DNA of 64,000 nucleotides from assembly GCF_907165195.1 (NCBI RefSeq), contig NZ_OU015584.1, positions 3,420,978 to 3,484,977 on the forward strand. The letters are read 5' to 3'. Made by a program: the position numbers and the translations under genes. The DNA comes from Parvicella tangerina (GTDB lineage Bacteria; Bacteroidota; Bacteroidia; Flavobacteriales_D; Parvicellaceae). Of the stretch, positions 16,866 to 24,726 are shown piece by piece; position 1 is the stretch's first letter; the number at the start of each line of letters is the position of its first letter. The notes under the pieces were generated by a model. The model was not told where the DNA came from, ran no database searches, and worked only from the letters and a program-made list of their open reading frames with translations.

Positions 16866-17897
16866 ATGAAAGAAAAACTAATTTTCATCCATATCCCGAA
16901 AACTGGAGGAACATCAATAAACTGCGAAATAAATCAAACCGAGTGGCAAACTACCCCAGATTTTTATTACCGACATATCGACTACAAAACAAAAAAAAGC
17001 AATTCAGGGGATATCTTTATGGAATCCAACCATTCAAAATACAAAGACTTTCCCATCTTCTTTTTTATGAGAAATCCAATTGAGCGACTATTCTCAGAAT
17101 ATTACTTTCTAAAGCCCAGAAAAGAATTCATGAGTCTTTTGCCTAGAACGCCAAGATCGTTCTATGAGTATTGCAAATTCAAAAACACACAGAATAGCAT
17201 CATTAAATTTCTACTTGGCCACAGAATGTATTCAAACCCCATATTGAATGAAAGCGTTTATTCTCAGTTAATAGAGCGGATAGAAACCTTAAACATAAAG
17301 ATTGGCATTTTTGAGGACTATGTAAGGTCTTTAGTCTATTTGGAAAAGGAACTCAATATTTCCTGGAACGAGACCATTCAAAAAAAGAGGATTACAATTG
17401 ACAAACCATCTTATCTGGAACTCTCCAATGAAGAGTATGATGAGATTAAGGAGCTTAATAGTTTTGATTTCAAGCTTTATGAATATGCCGTAAAAATATT
17501 AAACGAATCAAACGTTAATCTTGACACTGCAAACATCGTACTTTCAGGAAGTCGTTATGACTACATCGAAAAATATACGCAACGTTTTATTCTTATTGAA
17601 ACCATAATGACTCAAAAAGGTAAAACTTTTCTGGCTCAAAACAAATCCTTCTTTGCCAAATTAAACCTATCACTACACAGGAAAAAGCTAAGAGGTCAAG
17701 AATATGTCCGGGCATGGAATAGTGCTTTCAGAGCCTCATTAGTGAATGCGATTGATGATCATAAAACACTGGAAAAACTAGAGAATATCTCAAGCAATTG
17801 CGATGATCCCCTTCAAGAAAGTTTCGCTCTAGCAAAACTAATCAATACTGAATTAAATAAGTCAACACACGCTCCTAAGATTAACCGACTTAATTAA
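16866..17897 (+). CDS. Sulfotransferase family protein
   Basis: A 343-residue PAPS-dependent sulfotransferase-like protein. The N-terminal FIHIPKTGGTS is the 5'-phosphosulfate loop that grips PAPS, with the catalytic Lys replaced in the usual KTGGT manner. RNPIERLFSEYYFLK matches the 3'-phosphate-binding motif (RNPxxRxxSxY). Such enzymes transfer sulfate to polysaccharides or lipids. The C-terminal 120 residues are helical and unlike known sulfotransferase domains. The gene is more AT-rich than its neighbours by eye and is divergent from the SDR gene by 39 bases. The donor could come from the cysC-cysD-cysN products encoded at 43.2-46.4 kb. The acceptor is unknown. Confidence 0.78.
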   Translation: MKEKLIFIHIPKTGGTSINCEINQTEWQTTPDFYYRHIDYKTKKSNSGDIFMESNHSKYKDFPIFFFMRNPIERLFSEYYFLKPRKEFMSLLPRTPRSFYEYCKFKNTQNSIIKFLLGHRMYSNPILNESVYSQLIERIETLNIKIGIFEDYVRSLVYLEKELNISWNETIQKKRITIDKPSYLELSNEEYDEIKELNSFDFKLYEYAVKILNESNVNLDTANIVLSGSRYDYIEKYTQRFILIETIMTQKGKTFLAQNKSFFAKLNLSLHRKKLRGQEYVRAWNSAFRASLVNAIDDHKTLEKLENISSNCDDPLQESFALAKLINTELNKSTHAPKINRLN

Positions 17898-18006
17898 GCA
17901 TGGGGTTCATCGATAGATTTAGGTGTTTTAAATTCCAAAAGAAAGCATTGAACCAAATCGAAACTACTTTGTTTGTAGAGAAAAAGAATTTCCTGTTAAT
18001 TTTCTG

Positions 18007-18014
18007 TAATTTTG
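18007..18014 (+). promoter_or_regulatory. -7 box (TAATTTTG)
   Basis: This is a TAnnTTTG match 25 bases before the ATG of the T9SS cargo gene. No -33 TTG is found at the usual distance. Confidence 0.45.
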
Positions 18015-18039
18015 TTTTAAATTTTAAACCTTAGAAATT

Positions 18040-20706
18040 ATGAAAAAACTTTACAAAAGTCTTTTCTCCATAGCAGCAATTGCTTTAGGTTCTGCTGGCG
18101 CAGTAGATGCACAGTGTACTTGGACCTTAGACATGACTGACTCTTGGGGAGATGGATGGAATGGAAACGAAATTGAAGTTTCCATCAACGGTGTTCCAAC
18201 CAATTACACCTTATCAGGAGGATCATCAGGATCTCAAGGATTTACAGTAAACGACAATGACAGTATTGCGATCACCTACCTAGGGGGTGGAAGTTTTAAT
18301 TCTGAAGTCGGCTTTTCCATTACAGACAACAATGGGAATCTATTGACTTCTGCTTCATCAGGCCCCTCAGCAGGAAATGTATACTGGCATGGAATTTCGC
18401 AATGTGCTTCCGCATGCCCGATGCCATCAGACCTGATGCTAAACTGTAGTACTGGAAGTGAGCTGTCTCTTTCTTGGACAATGAATGGTTCAGAGACTGC
18501 TTGGGAAATAGAATATGGTCCTACGGCAACCAGTTTCGGTGGAGGTTCTTCTATGGTTATTACCACAGGTGATGTTACCATGAATGGCTCAACAGTTACT
18601 TACAACCTTGGCGGGTTAAACCCTTCTACGAGCTATGATATTTATCTTGCTGCAGATTGTGGAGGGAGTGTATATACACACTATGCTATAGGTTCATTTA
18701 GCACAACTGGCGGTTGTCCAGACGTAACGGGACTAAATGGAACTTTTGTTGACAACGACTCTGTTATAGTTGTTTGGGACGCTGGATGTATTGAGTCTAG
18801 TTGGAACATTGAGCTCGGTGATCAAGGATTCACACCTGGTAACGGTGATGAAATTTATGCAAACACTATTACAGACGGAACTACAGACACAATTGGTAGC
18901 CTCATGCAAATTACCGATTATGATGTCTATGTACAATCTGATTGTGGTGGTGGTTCAACAGGAACTTGGGTAGGTCCTTACTCATTCACATCACTTCCTA
19001 ACTGTGCTGCTCCAACTGGGTTTATTGCTACAGTTATCTCACCAGACTCTGTTGACCTAGCTTGGACGCCAGGCTCTACAGGAGAAACTGAGTGGACAAT
19101 TGAATATGGACCTTCAGGATTTACACAAGGAAATGGAACGTATGTTTCTGTAAATGGATCACCAAATGACACTATCGGTTCATTGATGCAAAATACAACC
19201 TACGACTTCTACCTTTTAGGTAATTGTTCAGCTGCTGACTCAAGCTTATGGGTTGGACCAGAAACGGTTACTACACCTTTGTTCTGTGGTAACGTAAGTG
19301 GCCTATCTGCTACTACCGTAACAGACACTGCCTTCTTATCGTGGACAGGAGGTGTTGATGGCGAGACAGAATGGAATGTTGAGTATGGTCCTGCTGGTTT
19401 TACTCTTGGCAATGGAACAATGTACACAACTACGAACAATGGCCCTGACACGCTTGTTGGTTTGTCTCCAAGTGCTGTTTATGACTTTTACGTTCAGGCG
19501 TCTTGTGCCTCAGGAGACACTTCACTGTACACTGGTCCATTCACATTTGCTATGCCTTTAGGTAATGATGATGCATGTGACGCTATGGAGTTACCTGTAG
19601 ATGGTGTCGGCAGATGGTTTACATCTACTGGTTCAACATCTCAAACGGGTGAACCACAAAATTCAAGCGGAGGATCAAGCACTTGGTTCTATTATATCCC
19701 AACCAATGACTTTGGTACTACTGTTTCTCTTTGTGGAAGTAATTTTGACACGAAGGTTTACGGCTTTTCTTTTGACGATTGTAGCGACTTTAGCACTTAT
19801 ACAGAGTTAAACTATAACGATGATGCGTGTGGTTTACAATCAGAAATCGAAGTATGTGGTGCTGCAGGTGATACCATTATGGTAAAGGTGGACGGATTTA
19901 GCGGAGCTTCTGGAAACTTTCTGATTACAATTACCGGAAATGATTTCGAAGCAGGTAATGACGGAACAGCTTCTGTTTGTGTTGGAGACACTTTGGATCT
20001 GTGGACTCAACTTTCTGGTAACAATGGTACTAATGGAACTTGGGCTTACCCAAACAACCCGAATGCTGTTTTCGATGACTCACTTGCTGTAACAGCTAAT
20101 ATGACTGCTGCTAGCAACGAATATTATTACATTGATGGTAACTCTTGTGCAGCGGACACTGCTACAATAACAATTAATGCACTTGAGCCAGGTAATACAG
20201 GGACTGCAATCTCTCCATTTACTGCTTGTAACTCGGATGTCTTCTTACCAGACGGACTAGAAGGTACCGTAGAAGCAGGCGGAACATGGACTGATGATTC
20301 AGGAACAGGTTTATTGGCTGGACCTAATAATAACGTATTCGTTGCCGCTGGGGTTCCAGCAGGAACTTACCCGTTTACCTACACGGTAGATAACGGCATT
20401 TGTCCTGCAGCTTCAACTACAGTTACAGTAACTATTACAGATTGTTCAGGAATTGCTGAAAACAATTTTGAAGTATCGCTGTACCCTAACCCTAACAATG
20501 GAAACTTCTTCCTTCTTTCAGAAATGAGCGGAGAAAGTACAGTTACTATTACAGATGTTAGTGGAAAAGTAGTTTACAATAACGTTGTAGGATTAACAAC
20601 TGGAACTCCATTTGAAGTTTCATTGAACAACGTAGAAGCTGGAATTTACATGATCAATGTATCCAACGCTTCAGGCTCTAAAGTAATGAACATGATTATC
20701 AAATAA
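18040..20706 (+). CDS. T9SS-sorted surface protein with fibronectin type III-like repeats
   Basis: An 888-residue secreted protein. It has a signal peptide (1-25, ending GAVDAQ); a beta domain to about 125; then four tandem fibronectin type III-like repeats of about 95 residues, each starting with Cys and carrying a TEWTIEYGPSGFT-like strand and a TTYDFYLLGNC-like end. A Cys-rich domain with a DDACDAMELPVDG start spans about 507-640, and Ig-like domains follow. The last 80 residues are the type A sorting domain (SLYPNPNNGNFFL to KVMNMIIK), which directs export by the type IX system and surface anchoring. It has no catalytic motif and is probably an adhesin. Low-charge composition with many Asn, Thr and Gly residues fits a cell-surface protein. 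Confidence 0.92.
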   Translation: MKKLYKSLFSIAAIALGSAGAVDAQCTWTLDMTDSWGDGWNGNEIEVSINGVPTNYTLSGGSSGSQGFTVNDNDSIAITYLGGGSFNSEVGFSITDNNGNLLTSASSGPSAGNVYWHGISQCASACPMPSDLMLNCSTGSELSLSWTMNGSETAWEIEYGPTATSFGGGSSMVITTGDVTMNGSTVTYNLGGLNPSTSYDIYLAADCGGSVYTHYAIGSFSTTGGCPDVTGLNGTFVDNDSVIVVWDAGCIESSWNIELGDQGFTPGNGDEIYANTITDGTTDTIGSLMQITDYDVYVQSDCGGGSTGTWVGPYSFTSLPNCAAPTGFIATVISPDSVDLAWTPGSTGETEWTIEYGPSGFTQGNGTYVSVNGSPNDTIGSLMQNTTYDFYLLGNCSAADSSLWVGPETVTTPLFCGNVSGLSATTVTDTAFLSWTGGVDGETEWNVEYGPAGFTLGNGTMYTTTNNGPDTLVGLSPSAVYDFYVQASCASGDTSLYTGPFTFAMPLGNDDACDAMELPVDGVGRWFTSTGSTSQTGEPQNSSGGSSTWFYYIPTNDFGTTVSLCGSNFDTKVYGFSFDDCSDFSTYTELNYNDDACGLQSEIEVCGAAGDTIMVKVDGFSGASGNFLITITGNDFEAGNDGTASVCVGDTLDLWTQLSGNNGTNGTWAYPNNPNAVFDDSLAVTANMTAASNEYYYIDGNSCAADTATITINALEPGNTGTAISPFTACNSDVFLPDGLEGTVEAGGTWTDDSGTGLLAGPNNNVFVAAGVPAGTYPFTYTVDNGICPAASTTVTVTITDCSGIAENNFEVSLYPNPNNGNFFLLSEMSGESTVTITDVSGKVVYNNVVGLTTGTPFEVSLNNVEAGIYMINVSNASGSKVMNMIIK

Positions 20707-20730
20707 TCATTCTGGATACTTTTAAAAGAA

Positions 20731-20760
20731 AAGCCAACCCGTAACGGGTTGGCTTTTTTT
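20731..20760. terminator. Bidirectional rho-independent terminator
   Basis: A 10-bp stem (AGCCAACCCG at 20732-20741 with CGGGTTGGCT at 20745-20754) and a three-base loop are followed by T7 on the plus strand. On the minus strand the stem is followed by a T-rich TTTTCTTTTA. It serves the cargo gene and the convergent GNAT gene. Confidence 0.9.
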
Positions 20761-21772
20761 ATGTCACATCAAATCCTCTTACTTCGACTGGGTATTTTTT
20801 AATTTCATCCTTTATTGTGTCATTGCAATCGTGAAAGAATAGCTGGATACCAATCCTTGGTGGTTTTTGTATTTTACTCATAAAACCTAAAGATTTGCTA
20901 TCTCTGAGAGCTTTGAAACGTTCATCTTTGAGATCTGCAAACACAAACAACTTATTCAATTTGTTTTCTGCAAGAATTTGTTCGAAGACCTTGAGCAGTA
21001 GCTCATCAGAGTCCCAAGATAAAGCATCCACTGCTATAAAGTTTAATTCTTTTCCCTCAACAAGCTTTCTGATCACGGGGATGTTAGGTAGCAATTTTTT
21101 CATCAACCAATTATTACTCGGGTAATCCAATACCTCCCACGAAACAGGATAATATCGTACTGCTGCATAACGATTGTCAAGGAGCAAGGAGCAGTAAGAA
21201 GCATTTTTATCAGAAGGCCTTGCATACTCAAAATTCAGCAACTTCTTATCTGGATAATATTCATGGAACACTTTCTTATCATTACATGTGAATTCTATTT
21301 TCTTTGGGAAAAATCTACTGAAATAGATGGGTGAAAAATACCCCAACGAAAGCGGATCAAAATAATCCCCCACAGCTACAGACCTGGTGTTTTTAGCTTC
21401 TATAAATGCATACACCACTGTAGGTTCTTGAAGTGTTTTTCTGTAGTTTTTTACAGCGACCTCGGTAAGATATTTCGCGACTCCCAAGCCTTGATAGTCT
21501 GGTGAAACACTAAAATACCGTATATACATACAGTTCATTTCACTTCCTCCGAATTTAGCCCTGCGTTTTGAATAAACAACTACACCTACTAGATTACCTG
21601 CATCGTATAGAGCATGAAAATCTGGATCGATGAGTTCATCCAATTTCCACACGGTGTCCTTGTGTTTCAAGCGTAGCCCCCCCTTCGTCCCGTAGACAGT
21701 ATTTGCCAACAAACCACGAATATCTGCTGTTGGCGTTGTTAACAATTTATATTCTAATTCTTCTAGCCGCAT
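20759..21772 (-). CDS. GNAT family N-acetyltransferase-like protein
   Basis: A 337-residue protein. Residues 1-140 contain a GNAT fold: a VSPDYQGLGVAKYLT segment provides the acetyl-CoA-binding Q/RxxGxG/A loop and is preceded by the MNCMYIRYFS strand. The C-terminal 180 residues look like a second, degenerate acyltransferase-like half (VIRKLVEGKELNFIAVDALS and following). The substrate is unknown. The ATG at 21772 is used instead of one at 21802 because the divergent promoter of the next gene overlaps the longer reading. Confidence 0.65.
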   Translation of the reverse strand: MRLEELEYKLLTTPTADIRGLLANTVYGTKGGLRLKHKDTVWKLDELIDPDFHALYDAGNLVGVVVYSKRRAKFGGSEMNCMYIRYFSVSPDYQGLGVAKYLTEVAVKNYRKTLQEPTVVYAFIEAKNTRSVAVGDYFDPLSLGYFSPIYFSRFFPKKIEFTCNDKKVFHEYYPDKKLLNFEYARPSDKNASYCSLLLDNRYAAVRYYPVSWEVLDYPSNNWLMKKLLPNIPVIRKLVEGKELNFIAVDALSWDSDELLLKVFEQILAENKLNKLFVFADLKDERFKALRDSKSLGFMSKIQKPPRIGIQLFFHDCNDTIKDEIKKYPVEVRGFDVT

Positions 21773-21775
21773 ATT

Positions 21776-21809
21776 TTGACAAATATGAAAAAAAGTGTTC
21801 ATACCTTTG
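21776..21809 (+). promoter_or_regulatory. Bacteroidota promoter: TTG-N23-TACCTTTG
   Basis: The -33 TTG is at 21776-21778 and the -7 TACCTTTG at 21802-21809, with a spacing of 23 bases. The ATG of the DUF3109 gene follows 20 bases later. Confidence 0.65.
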
Positions 21810-21828
21810 CTTCAAAGAACGATCAATC

Positions 21829-22401
21829 ATGTTAGAAATTGACAAGAAATTAATTTCACTAGACATCTTTGAAAAAAAGTTTGTTTGTGATTTATCTGCG
21901 TGCAAAGGAGCTTGCTGTGTGGAAGGAGATGCAGGAGCACCTCTCACGATGGAAGAAGTTAATATTCTGGAGGAAAACCTGGAGAAAATCAAGCCTTTTA
22001 TGCGTCAGGAAGGTATCGAAGCAACCGAAAAAGAAGGTGTTTTTTATATGGACTACGATAATGCTCCCGTCACAACTTTAGTCAACGGTAAAGAATGTGC
22101 GTTCGTAAGATTTGATGAAAAAGGAACCGCACTTTGCAGTATTGAAGACGCTTACAATAACGGAAAAATTGATTTCAAAAAACCGATATCTTGCCACTTA
22201 TATCCAATTCGAGTGGCTAAACTAAGGGAGTATGAAGCGGTGAATTATAACGAATGGGATATCTGTAAACCCGCTTGTGATTGTGGAGCCAAACTAGATG
22301 TTGAAGTCTACCGATTCCTCAAAGAGCCCATTATTAGAAAATGGGGAAAAACATTCTACGAACAACTTGAAGTTGCAGCGAAAGAGTTGAAAAATAACTA
22401 G
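21829..22401 (+). CDS. DUF3109 family cysteine-rich protein
   Basis: A 190-residue DUF3109 protein, widespread in Bacteroidota. It carries the cysteine arrangement of the zinc/iron-chelating (YkgJ-like) group: KFVCDLSACKGACC near the N-terminus, then KECAFV, ALCSIEDA, SCHLYP and CKPACDCG. Eight or more conserved cysteines suggest a bound iron-sulfur cluster or zinc; this is inferred from the pattern, and no reaction is known. The ATG at 21829 follows a good promoter by 20 bases, so the longer upstream frame is not used. Confidence 0.85.
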   Translation: MLEIDKKLISLDIFEKKFVCDLSACKGACCVEGDAGAPLTMEEVNILEENLEKIKPFMRQEGIEATEKEGVFYMDYDNAPVTTLVNGKECAFVRFDEKGTALCSIEDAYNNGKIDFKKPISCHLYPIRVAKLREYEAVNYNEWDICKPACDCGAKLDVEVYRFLKEPIIRKWGKTFYEQLEVAAKELKNN

Positions 22402-22426
22402 CTAAATAAGCTTCTAGACAATTTAT

Positions 22427-22996
22427 TTACTGCCCCATTCCACCTTCCAATCCGTTTGGATTTGCCAAGGTATCTGTATCTATCTCAGGAATTTCAGGTT
22501 CAGGAATTCGTGGCAAGTCCATTTTCTTTGGCCCCACTACTATTGCATTCGGAAAGTACTTAGCAATTTCATTCTTGAATTGATAAGCGCTCACTCTATC
22601 GTAAAACCGACCAGCATACAAATAAATATTCGGAGCTTCATAAGGATCATCCAGTTCAATATCTGGCTTGATCTTTAGAATTTTATATCGTGCTTCTTTG
22701 ATGTTGCTCTTTTGCTGACTTACCTCTAACTGAAGCGTGTAACCATAAAAGTAGGGTTCTGACTTAAGCTGACTGCCAATCGCATCAATTCGCGTATCCT
22801 GATGAACAGTTACCGCCCCATCAGGTCTTGAAAAATCCAGCTGCTGAGGCTTCATCAATTTTGATGTATCCATTTTATGCTCTTGCTTGGCAGGAAAAAG
22901 TCTCCAGTTCTTTCCTGTTGAAGTTGTATCTTGAGCAACCACTTGAAAAAAGAGTCCTGACAAGAATAACACACCTAATATTGCAATTGATTTCAT
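22427..22996 (-). CDS. Exported SPOR-like protein
   Basis: A 189-residue protein with a signal peptide (MKSIAILGVLFLSGLFFQVV, cut before AQD). Residues 82-165 resemble a SPOR domain: a GYTLQLEVSQQK strand, an acidic loop, then IYLYAGRFYDRVSAYQFKNEI and FPNAIVVGP, the last matching the pattern that binds denuded glycan at division sites. The C-terminus is a proline-rich tail. Assignment to SPOR is by eye and the first half is unrecognised. It is divergent from the respiratory operon. Confidence 0.6.
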   Translation of the reverse strand: MKSIAILGVLFLSGLFFQVVAQDTTSTGKNWRLFPAKQEHKMDTSKLMKPQQLDFSRPDGAVTVHQDTRIDAIGSQLKSEPYFYGYTLQLEVSQQKSNIKEARYKILKIKPDIELDDPYEAPNIYLYAGRFYDRVSAYQFKNEIAKYFPNAIVVGPKKMDLPRIPEPEIPEIDTDTLANPNGLEGGMGQ

Positions 22997-23015
22997 CTGC
23001 TATTGAATTACCTCA

Positions 23016-23023
23016 CAAAGGTA
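23016..23023 (-). promoter_or_regulatory. -7 box for the SPOR gene (TACCTTTG)
   Basis: This is a minus-strand TAnnTTTG match 19 bases before the ATG at 22996. No -33 element at the standard spacing was found. Confidence 0.5.
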
Positions 23024-23250
23024 AAAGAATTTAACTTTCACCATTGACCATTTATTATCTGATGCCTTCTGTTCAAAGTTTGTTCCAAAAAAACTAACGA
23101 ATGTCATTTTTTGATTTGAAATCGATGAAAACAATGTCTCAATCGTCAAACACCATATTATCAACGAGTTATTAATTTTTGTTAATTCTGAACTTATTTA
23201 GAATCACTATAAATTAGGTTAACCATTTACATTTTCGTGACAAAAAAATT

Positions 23251-23278
23251 TTTGAAATTGCTTTGAATCTTACTTTTG
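23251..23278 (+). promoter_or_regulatory. Candidate promoter of the ACIII operon
   Basis: A -33-like TTTG at 23251-23254 is followed after 16 bases by TACTTTTG (23271-23278), leaving a 45-base leader before the actA ATG. The spacing is one base short of the usual range. Confidence 0.5.
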
Positions 23279-23323
23279 TCGTTGGTAAAGAAGCCTGAAA
23301 AGCTTACGTAAAGAAGAAGAAAC

Positions 23324-24697
23324 ATGAAATTTCATTCCGTGAAAAAACTAGGTATAATTTGTTTGTTATCAATGGTTTTCGCACTGTTTGCGAATCCACT
23401 TTCCGCTCAAGAAGATGCTGGGAAAGGAAAGGAATTGTTCAAAGCAAACTGTGCATCTTGTCACAAAATTGACAAACCATCAACCGGTCCTGCACTTCAA
23501 GGAGCAAAACAAAGATGGGCTGACGCAGGAGAAGCTGAACTAATTTATGAGTGGGTTCAAAACAATGCCGCTTTAAGAGGTTCTGGCAAGTCTAAAAGAG
23601 CTGAAGCAGTTTATAAAGAATGGAAAGAGGCTGCTATGACTAACTTTACGGCTCTTTCTAAAGAAGACATAGACAATATTCTATATTACGCTGACACCTA
23701 CGTTAAAGATGATGGAGGGGGACAAGACGTGGTTCAAGTTGAAGGTGAAGATCAAAAGAAAGGAGGTGTTAAAGTCTGGCTACTCATCTTAGGTATTGTA
23801 TTGTTATTCGTAGTTTTTGCTGCCCTAGGTGTAAGAAAGAAATTGGCTTACATAGCTGCTGCTGAAAAAGGAGAAGACCTTGGTGAAGAGAAAACTACCA
23901 TGGAGAAGTTGGGAGCGTGGATTTACGCTAACTGGCTTTTCGCACTTTTAATTTTTGTAGTTGTTGTTTTTGCAGGTTTAGCAGATATCTTAACGCGTCT
24001 TGCTACCATTGGTGTTTATGAAGATTACCAACCATCGCAGGTTGTTGCTTATGATCACAGCTTACATGCCGGAACAATGGAAATTGACTGTAGGTACTGT
24101 CACAACTCCGTTGAAAAATCAAAACACGCTGGTCTGCCAACCACCAACGTTTGTATGAACTGTCACGCCAATGTGTGGGTTTCTAAAAAAGGGACGGGAG
24201 AAAATGAAATCGCTAAGCTTCATAAGGCAGCTGGTTTCGACAAAGAGTTGAAAGGTTACATTAAAGACGAAAACGGAGACGTAGTAGAAGGAGACCCAAT
24301 TGTCTGGAACAAGGCGCACAACCTTCCTGATCACGTTTTCTTCTCTCACAAACAACACGTGAAAGTAGGTGGAATTGATTGTATGCAGTGCCATGGTGAT
24401 GTGAAGACCTATACACTTGGACGAGTTTCCACAACTGCTGAAATCAATGCGCTAATTGCTGATAATAGCGACCTCGGATTAGTTGAATTGACGAAACCAA
24501 TTCTTACCATGGGATGGTGTATCGAATGTCACGATAAGAAAGAAATAGAAGTAGGACCTGATGCTAGCAACCCATATTATCAGGAAATCCACAACAGATT
24601 GAAGTTAAGACCAGATGTTTACAAAAACATCAAGGAAGACGGTGTGATCACTGTTAAAGAATTAGGTGGATGGGAGTGTGCTAAGTGTCACTACTAA
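23324..24697 (+). CDS. actA: Alternative complex III subunit A, multiheme cytochrome c
   Basis: A 457-residue cytochrome c of alternative complex III, which oxidises menaquinol and passes electrons to the oxidase. Signal peptide 1-28. Six CxxCH heme sites are visible: CASCH (43-47), CRYCH (256), CMNCH (277), CMQCH (353), CIECH (399) and CAKCH (452). The first belongs to an N-terminal monoheme domain (30-130), separated from the pentaheme domain by two membrane helices (about 152-172 and 203-223). The pentaheme part is the usual ActA; the monoheme part looks like a fused cytochrome c. It is the first gene of the respiratory operon. Confidence 0.93.
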   Translation: MKFHSVKKLGIICLLSMVFALFANPLSAQEDAGKGKELFKANCASCHKIDKPSTGPALQGAKQRWADAGEAELIYEWVQNNAALRGSGKSKRAEAVYKEWKEAAMTNFTALSKEDIDNILYYADTYVKDDGGGQDVVQVEGEDQKKGGVKVWLLILGIVLLFVVFAALGVRKKLAYIAAAEKGEDLGEEKTTMEKLGAWIYANWLFALLIFVVVVFAGLADILTRLATIGVYEDYQPSQVVAYDHSLHAGTMEIDCRYCHNSVEKSKHAGLPTTNVCMNCHANVWVSKKGTGENEIAKLHKAAGFDKELKGYIKDENGDVVEGDPIVWNKAHNLPDHVFFSHKQHVKVGGIDCMQCHGDVKTYTLGRVSTTAEINALIADNSDLGLVELTKPILTMGWCIECHDKKEIEVGPDASNPYYQEIHNRLKLRPDVYKNIKEDGVITVKELGGWECAKCHY

Positions 24698-24726
24698 TAG
24701 AAACGAATTATTGATTGAAACAATAT

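Larger units (their letters stand above)
22997..23323. other. Divergent intergenic region holding two promoters
   Basis: There are 327 AT-rich bases between the SPOR gene (minus) and actA (plus). It contains a -7 box for each direction (23016-23023 minus, 23271-23278 plus). I see no ORF or clear hairpin in the 245 bases between them. The length leaves room for regulatory sites of the respiratory operon. Confidence 0.55.

Noticed and set aside
18380-19570. Tandem DNA repeats in the T9SS cargo gene
   Set aside because: The fibronectin-like units are related at protein level only. The DNA copies are too diverged for a recent duplication.
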